From the NCBI GenBank assembly GCA_902373525.1, contig CABKMN010000095.1, positions 1 through 8,906 of the forward strand: a DNA stretch of 8,906 nucleotides. Direction: 5' to 3'. The translations under genes were made by a program, and so were the position numbers. This DNA comes from an uncultured Bilophila sp. GTDB lineage: Bacteria > Desulfobacterota > Desulfovibrionia > Desulfovibrionales > Desulfovibrionaceae. Below the pieces are notes generated by a model. The model saw nothing but the letters and a program-made list of their open reading frames with translations, made no database searches and was not told the DNA's origin. Positions 5,583 to 8,906 of the stretch are shown here, one piece after another. How positions within the stretch are numbered: position 1 is the first letter of the stretch; each line of letters begins with the position of its first letter.

Positions 5583-6722
5583 TCATCCCTCGCCCCGCAC
5601 CTTGACCTTCATGCCGGGCCTGACGTTCTGCCCGCCTTCGAGGATGACCCGCTCGCCGGGCTCAAGGCCGGAAAGCACCTGCCACGAGTCGCCCACGGTC
5701 CGGCCCACCTCCACGAGGCGGGACTCCACCGTGCCGTCGGGGCCGACGAGCAGAACGGACGCCTGTCCCTTGGGATCGCGCAACAGCGCCCGCTGCGGCA
5801 CGAGCAGCGCCTTTTCGTCCACGCCTTCGTTGAGGACCGCGCGCACGTACATGCCGGGCAACAGCACGGCGTCGGGGTTGGGGAACAAAGCCCGCAGGGA
5901 CACCGTGCCGGTGCTTTCGTCCACGCTCACGTCGGTAAACTGGAACGTGCCCTCATGCGGATACAGCGCGCCGTTTTCCAGCCGCAGCCGGACCACGGCC
6001 CGCTCGGCGGCCTTGCGGAGTTCCCCTTTGGCGAACTTCGCCCGCAGGCGCAGCACGTCCTGACTCGACTGCGTGATGTCCACATACACGGGATCAAGCT
6101 GGCGTACGGAGGTGAGCGCCTGCGCCTGATTCGCCGTCACCAGCGCGCCGGGCGTAAACGCCGACTTGCCGATACGGCCCGAAATCGGGGAACGGACCTT
6201 GGTGTATTCAAGCTGGATGCGGGCGGTCTTCACGGCGGCGCGGTTCACCGCCACTTCGGCCTCGGCCTGTTTGAACGCGGCGTGCGCGTCGTCGTACTCC
6301 TGCCTGCTCACCGCCTTGATGGCCAGCAGTTCGCGGAACCGCTCCGCCTTCAAACGGGCCGGAGCAACGTTGGCTTCCGCCTTCAACAGCGCCGCTTCCG
6401 CGCTTTCGAGGGCGGCCTCGTAGGTGGCGGGGTCGATCTGGTACAGCGCCTGACCGGCCCGCACGTCCGAGCCCTCGGTAAAAAGACGTTTCTGGAGAAT
6501 GCCGCCGACCTGAGGACGCACTTCCGCCACCTGAAACGAGGCGATGCGGCCCGCAAGCTCCGTCGTATACACTTCCCGCCGGGGCTGAAGCGTCACCACC
6601 GCGACCTCGCGGAGGCCGGACGCCCCACCCGGGCCTGCCTTGCTCCCGTCCTCGCAGGCGAACAGCGCCAGCGACAGCAGCATGCACAGGACAATGTTCA
6701 TCATTATGCTGGAATGCTTCAT
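5583..6722 (-). CDS. RND periplasmic adaptor (membrane fusion protein), AcrA/MexA type lipoprotein
   Basis: 379 residues. Residues 1-22 are a lipoprotein signal with lipobox L-F-A-C; C23 would be lipidated. The order is typical of the family: beta-barrel start (about 38-60), first half of the lipoyl domain (about 64-98, V-R-P-Q-V-G-G-I-L to A-L-Y-Q-I-D-P), alpha-helical coiled-coil hairpin (about 100-170), second lipoyl half (T-K-V-R-S-P-I-S-G-R-I-G), beta-barrel and membrane-proximal domain. The hairpin tip has R128-x3-L132-x6-S139, matching the RLS motif by which adaptors contact TolC-type channels. It should bridge the downstream RND permease and an outer-membrane channel encoded elsewhere. 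The start at 6722 puts the signal peptide at the N-terminus; an in-frame ATG at 6788 would add 22 hydrophilic residues in front. The ribosome site is weak for both, so the exact start is less sure than the gene. Confidence 0.93.
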   Translation of the reverse strand: MKHSSIMMNIVLCMLLSLALFACEDGSKAGPGGASGLREVAVVTLQPRREVYTTELAGRIASFQVAEVRPQVGGILQKRLFTEGSDVRAGQALYQIDPATYEAALESAEAALLKAEANVAPARLKAERFRELLAIKAVSRQEYDDAHAAFKQAEAEVAVNRAAVKTARIQLEYTKVRSPISGRIGKSAFTPGALVTANQAQALTSVRQLDPVYVDITQSSQDVLRLRAKFAKGELRKAAERAVVRLRLENGALYPHEGTFQFTDVSVDESTGTVSLRALFPNPDAVLLPGMYVRAVLNEGVDEKALLVPQRALLRDPKGQASVLLVGPDGTVESRLVEVGRTVGDSWQVLSGLEPGERVILEGGQNVRPGMKVKVRGEG

Positions 6723-6803
6723 CAAAAGACTCGTGACCGTTGTTCGGCTCCGCGCCCAACGCGCATCCGGTTGCTTTACGCTCCCCATTCAGGGAACGAC
6801 AGC

Positions 6804-6832
6804 ACTATAGCAGGAGACAACCCGATGAAAAA
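6804..6832 (-). promoter_or_regulatory. Possible promoter of the adaptor-RND operon
   Basis: Minus strand TATAGT (6804-6809) is five of six to the -10 consensus. At 17 nt spacing the -35 position reads TTTTTC (6827-6832), which is poor and suggests an activator or a weak promoter. The leader to the ATG at 6722 would be about 75 nt. Confidence 0.35.
6813..6827 (+). promoter_or_regulatory. Ribosome site and ATG of a possible earlier DMT start
   Basis: GGAG (6813-6816) stands 8 nt before the ATG at 6825, which is followed by lysine-rich codons (M-K-K-N-K). This frame runs without a stop into the DMT transporter 80 codons later. By contrast, the ATG at 7065 that opens the conserved domain has no recognisable ribosome site. 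Either translation begins here and the protein carries an 80-residue hydrophilic, Pro/Arg-rich N-terminal tail, or this is chance. Confidence 0.35.
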
Positions 6833-6926
6833 GAACAAACTTTTTGACGATTCCGCGGCACGCCGCACTCCGGGGCAAAGCCTCCGACGAAAACCCCGTC
6901 CGGACGTTTACGGCACGTCCTCCGCC

Positions 6927-6941
6927 GAAGGCGCGTTTCCC
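6927..6941 (+). repeat. 15-nt direct repeat, copy 2
   Basis: Second copy of GAAGGCGCGTTTCCC (the first is at 5460-5474), in the same orientation and on the other side of the adaptor gene. Confidence 0.4.
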
Positions 6942-6986
6942 CTTTCGCGCGTCTCCCCCAACGCACGGACGACTTTGCCCGGCTTG

Positions 6987-6992
6987 TATGAT
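6987..6992 (+). promoter_or_regulatory. Possible -10 element for the DMT gene
   Basis: TATGAT matches the -10 consensus at five of six bases and sits 72 nt before the ATG at 7065, in a local AT-rich patch. I see no good -35 at 16-18 nt. If this is the real promoter, the earlier start at 6825 cannot be used from this transcript. Confidence 0.3.
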
Positions 6993-7012
6993 ATACGAAT
7001 AAACGAGCCGAA

Positions 7013-7025
7013 CGGAACCGTTCCG
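7013..7025. repeat. 13-nt palindrome in the DMT leader
   Basis: CGGAAC, one central base, then GTTCCG: a perfect 6-1-6 inverted repeat just downstream of the possible -10 element. It has the geometry of a small operator, but a repeat of this size can occur by chance in a window this long. Confidence 0.3.
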
Positions 7026-7064
7026 GAGCCGGACGCCCCACAACCCCTAACCCGACACCCCACC

Positions 7065-7958
7065 ATGCACACCACTCTCGGCTGTTACGCCATCGCCGTC
7101 GCCATCATTACGGTATGGAGCACCACATTCGTCTCCACCAAAGTCCTCTTGCGGAGCCTCAGCCCGGAAGAAATCATGTTCTGCCGCCACATCCTCGCGT
7201 ACCTCGCCCTGCTGGCCGCCTACCCGCACCGGCACCGTTCCAGCGGCATCCGGGAGGAGCTCCTGTTCGCCGGGGCGGGGCTGTTCGGAGGAACGCTGTA
7301 CTTCCTCACCGAGAATTACGCCCTCAAGTTCAGCATGGCGTCCAACGTCGGCCTGTTGATGGCAACCGCCCCCATGCTGACGGTCCTCGTCGCCCGTTTT
7401 CTGAACGCCAACGAGCCGTTCAACAGACAACTGGCCGTGGGTTGCGGCATCGCCTTTCTCGGCGTCTTTCTCGTCATCTTCAACGGGCATTTCGTCCTGA
7501 AACTGCACCCGCTCGGCGATTTGCTCGCCGTCGTCGCCGCCCTGACGTGGGCGTTCTATTCCATCCTCGTCAAACAGATCGGCAACCGCTACAACGGCAT
7601 CTACATCACCCGGAAAATCTTCTTCTACTCCATCGTCACCATGCTGCCGTTTCTGGCCTTCGGCGACTTCCGATGCGACTTCGGCAGACTCCGGGACCCC
7701 GAAATCCTTCTGAACCTGCTCTTTCTGGGCGTCGTGGCGTCTTCGCTGTGCTTTCTCGTCTGGAGCAAAATCATCTGGAAAATCGGCCCTGTCGCGGTCA
7801 ACAACTTCATCTATCTGGAACCGTTCATCACCATGCTGGCCGCATGGTGGCTGCTGGACGAACAGCTCACCCCCATCGCCGTCACCGGCGGAATCGTCAT
7901 CCTCGCCGGAGTTTACATCTCCACCCAAGCCGTGCACAAACGCCCGCGCAGCGTCTGA
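7065..7958 (+). CDS. EamA/DMT-superfamily inner-membrane transporter
   Basis: 297 residues with about ten hydrophobic helices arranged as two EamA repeats (about residues 5-138 and 151-288), the usual DMT 10-TMS layout and length. Typical features are the opening helix with W-S-T-T-F, the end of repeat one with A-S-N-V-G-L-L-M-A-T-A-P, a repeat-two start G-D-L-L-A-V-V-A-A-L-T-W-A, and the closing motif L-E-P-F-I-T-M-L-A-A-W-W-L-L-D-E-Q-L-T. Family members export amino acids, metabolites or other small molecules across the inner membrane; the substrate cannot be read from sequence. The start chosen is the methionine directly before helix 1. A stronger ribosome site lies at an in-frame ATG at 6825, which would give 377 residues. 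The gene stands alone on the plus strand, diverging from the pump genes and sharing its 3' terminator with the convergent regulator. Confidence 0.9.
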   Translation: MHTTLGCYAIAVAIITVWSTTFVSTKVLLRSLSPEEIMFCRHILAYLALLAAYPHRHRSSGIREELLFAGAGLFGGTLYFLTENYALKFSMASNVGLLMATAPMLTVLVARFLNANEPFNRQLAVGCGIAFLGVFLVIFNGHFVLKLHPLGDLLAVVAALTWAFYSILVKQIGNRYNGIYITRKIFFYSIVTMLPFLAFGDFRCDFGRLRDPEILLNLLFLGVVASSLCFLVWSKIIWKIGPVAVNNFIYLEPFITMLAAWWLLDEQLTPIAVTGGIVILAGVYISTQAVHKRPRSV

Positions 7959-7983
7959 TCACCACTCATACGAACAGCCAAAC

Positions 7984-8019
7984 AAAAAGGCCGCCTTCCC
8001 CAAGGAAGACGGCCTTTTT
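7984..8019. terminator. Bidirectional intrinsic terminator between DMT and regulator genes
   Basis: Arms 7984-7999 and 8004-8019 form a 16-position stem with loop CCAA. It has one mismatch (C-A) when read as plus-strand RNA and a G-U pair when read as minus-strand RNA. AAAAA at one end and TTTTT at the other provide a U-tract in both directions. It starts 25 nt after the DMT stop and 12 nt after the regulator stop. Confidence 0.93.
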
Positions 8020-8031
8020 GTCGAAGCGGGA

Positions 8032-8508
8032 CTAATCCGCTTTCTGCTTCTTCTCACGCGCCTGCTGAGCCTTGAGAACATTGGCCTGAAGTTTGTTGAG
8101 CAGCTTCGCGCTGATCAGCTTCTGATCAGGAGCGTATCCGCACAGCTTCTTATATTCCTCCACGGTCAAATCGTGGCTCTGAATATGTTTTGCCGTAAGA
8201 TTCTGGAACGTCTTGCCGCAGATGCAACACGCGATTTCCTGTTCGCTGATGGCTTCTTCCGGCTTCACGACCAGATTGCGCTTGGTATATTTTTTCTTGG
8301 GCGCGACGGGCTCGGCCTGTTCCCCTTTCTGGAACTCTTCGGAGCCGCACATGGATTCGGCCAGCCCTTCCGCATCGAGCCCCGCAAGTTTGTTGTTCGC
8401 CTGAATAAGCCCGGCTTTCATGAAGGTAAACTGTTCGATAAGAAACTGAGCCGGTTGCTCGGGATATCTATCCATCACCAGCTTGAGAAGTTCGGCATCG
8501 CTGATCAT
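8032..8508 (-). CDS. Ros/MucR-family zinc-finger transcriptional regulator
   Basis: 158 residues. The N-terminal part (1-50) is acidic and helical, as in MucR proteins where it supports oligomerisation. A charged linker (K-K-K-Y-T-K-R, about 71-77) leads to the single prokaryotic C2H2 finger: C94-x2-C97, then ten residues, H108-x3-H112. This is followed by the family block L-T-V-E-E-Y-K-K-L-C-G-Y and a lysine-rich C-terminal helix. Ros/MucR fingers as I recall them have nine residues between the second metal ligand and the first histidine; here there are ten, and C95 next to C94 is a possible alternative ligand. Family knowledge: these proteins bind AT-rich DNA, often repress broadly and can autoregulate. 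AAGGAG lies 8 nt before the ATG. The gene has lower GC than its neighbours. Targets are unknown; it need not control the adjacent transporter. Confidence 0.85.
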   Translation of the reverse strand: MISDAELLKLVMDRYPEQPAQFLIEQFTFMKAGLIQANNKLAGLDAEGLAESMCGSEEFQKGEQAEPVAPKKKYTKRNLVVKPEEAISEQEIACCICGKTFQNLTAKHIQSHDLTVEEYKKLCGYAPDQKLISAKLLNKLQANVLKAQQAREKKQKAD

Positions 8509-8906
8509 CGTATCAACTCCTTAAAAAATGTATTCGTACGTTCGGGAGCTATTCCTAAAATATTTTTGCACGCCTGTATATGCCTTTCATAAGGTTTTAT
8601 CTCATTTTATCGATCAACGCTGTTAGAAGAAGAACGGGTATAATGCGGCATGGGCATCAAAATAATGCATTACGATCAAAAACCGCAGAAACCATCCGGA
8701 CCAACCTGTGCAGCCCTTCCGACATAAAAGAGATGGAATAAAAGGATGCCGAGATACTGGAACGATAGCGGAAATATGGTGGGAATGAACAAAATCCTTT
8801 TTGGAGAACAAGTTCCGCGCTCCCCTCCCCTTCAAAACTTTTCGTATCTTTCCCCTCTCGAAAGAGGATAGGGCGGATAAAAACCGGTGTACTGTTTTCC
8901 CTTTTG
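8509..8906. other. AT-rich non-coding upstream region of the zinc-finger regulator
   Basis: About 400 nt with no convincing gene. By hand count, 8521-8640 has 42 G or C in 120 bases (35%), much lower than the rest of the window. It holds many A- and T-tracts. A perfect TATAAT stands at 8639-8644 on the plus strand but lacks a -35. Minus strand TTGATC (rc of 8611-8616) is a possible -35 for the regulator without a clean -10. Since MucR-like proteins favour AT-rich DNA, autoregulation here is plausible but not shown. Confidence 0.5.

Larger units (their letters stand above)
6723..7064. other. Divergent intergenic region between adaptor and DMT genes
   Basis: 342 nt between two divergently read genes. 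It holds possible -10 elements for both directions, a well-placed ribosome site with an ATG at 6825 in frame with the DMT gene, a 15-nt repeat and a 13-nt palindrome, each listed separately. No regulator gene is present, although such divergent regions often carry one for RND pumps. Confidence 0.6.

Noticed and set aside
5385..7064. Plus-strand frame running from 5385 into the DMT transporter
   Set aside because: Most of it is the complement of the adaptor gene and has low-complexity composition. Only the part from 6825 has a ribosome site and is kept as an alternative start.
8650..8727. 25-codon plus-strand frame just after a perfect TATAAT at 8639-8644
   Set aside because: No ribosome site, and no -35 at 16-18 nt. 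The ATG is only 5 nt after the would-be -10 element, so it would precede or meet the transcript start.
8623..8835. 70-codon minus-strand frame in the AT-rich right end
   Set aside because: No ribosome site, no recognisable domain, and an odd Phe/His-rich composition.
1..8906. CRISPR arrays, tRNA or rRNA genes, insertion sequences, toxin-antitoxin pairs
   Set aside because: No regularly spaced repeats, no cloverleaf or rRNA-like stretch, and no transposase, integrase or toxin-like protein is visible on either strand.

Overview
The window reads as GC-rich chromosomal DNA from a Gram-negative bacterium. Signal peptides, a lipoprotein periplasmic adaptor and an AcrB-type RND pump indicate two membranes. 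A Ros/MucR-type single zinc-finger regulator, a DUF4198 (NikK-like) periplasmic protein and UspA proteins of this style together suggest a deltaproteobacterium of the Desulfovibrio/Bilophila type. The taxon is inferred from gene content and style; no marker gene is present. I find no rRNA, tRNA, CRISPR array, insertion sequence or phage gene.

Layout, left to right. Positions 3-62 hold a 27-bp perfect inverted repeat. Then come three separate minus-strand units: a secreted DUF4198 protein (63-830), a diverged universal stress protein (1064-1549) and a more canonical paralogue (1709-2158). The two usp genes are a whole-unit tandem duplication: each has its own intrinsic terminator and its own promoter of the form TTGACT-N16-TACTGT. 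The promoter of the upstream usp copy overlaps the stop codon of the next gene, a complete 1045-residue RND efflux permease (2233-5370). Upstream of that, across a structured 212-nt spacer, lies its lipoprotein membrane-fusion partner (5583-6722). No outer-membrane channel gene and no dedicated repressor gene is in the window.

A 342-nt divergent region separates the pump genes from a plus-strand ten-helix EamA/DMT-family transporter (7065-7958, with a possible earlier start at 6825). The transporter converges on a minus-strand Ros/MucR-family zinc-finger regulator (8032-8508) through a shared bidirectional terminator. The last ~400 bases are AT-rich and appear non-coding; they are the regulator's upstream region.

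How it fits together: the adaptor and RND permease should form a proton-driven tripartite exporter with a TolC-like channel encoded elsewhere. The usp genes are probable stress-response proteins that may also receive read-through from the pump operon. This is mostly a set of known families, not an obviously new system. The most interesting details are loss of the phenylalanine drug trap in the RND switch-loop region, the shared usp promoter, the altered ATP loop of the diverged Usp, the altered zinc-finger spacing of the regulator, and the undecided start of the DMT gene.
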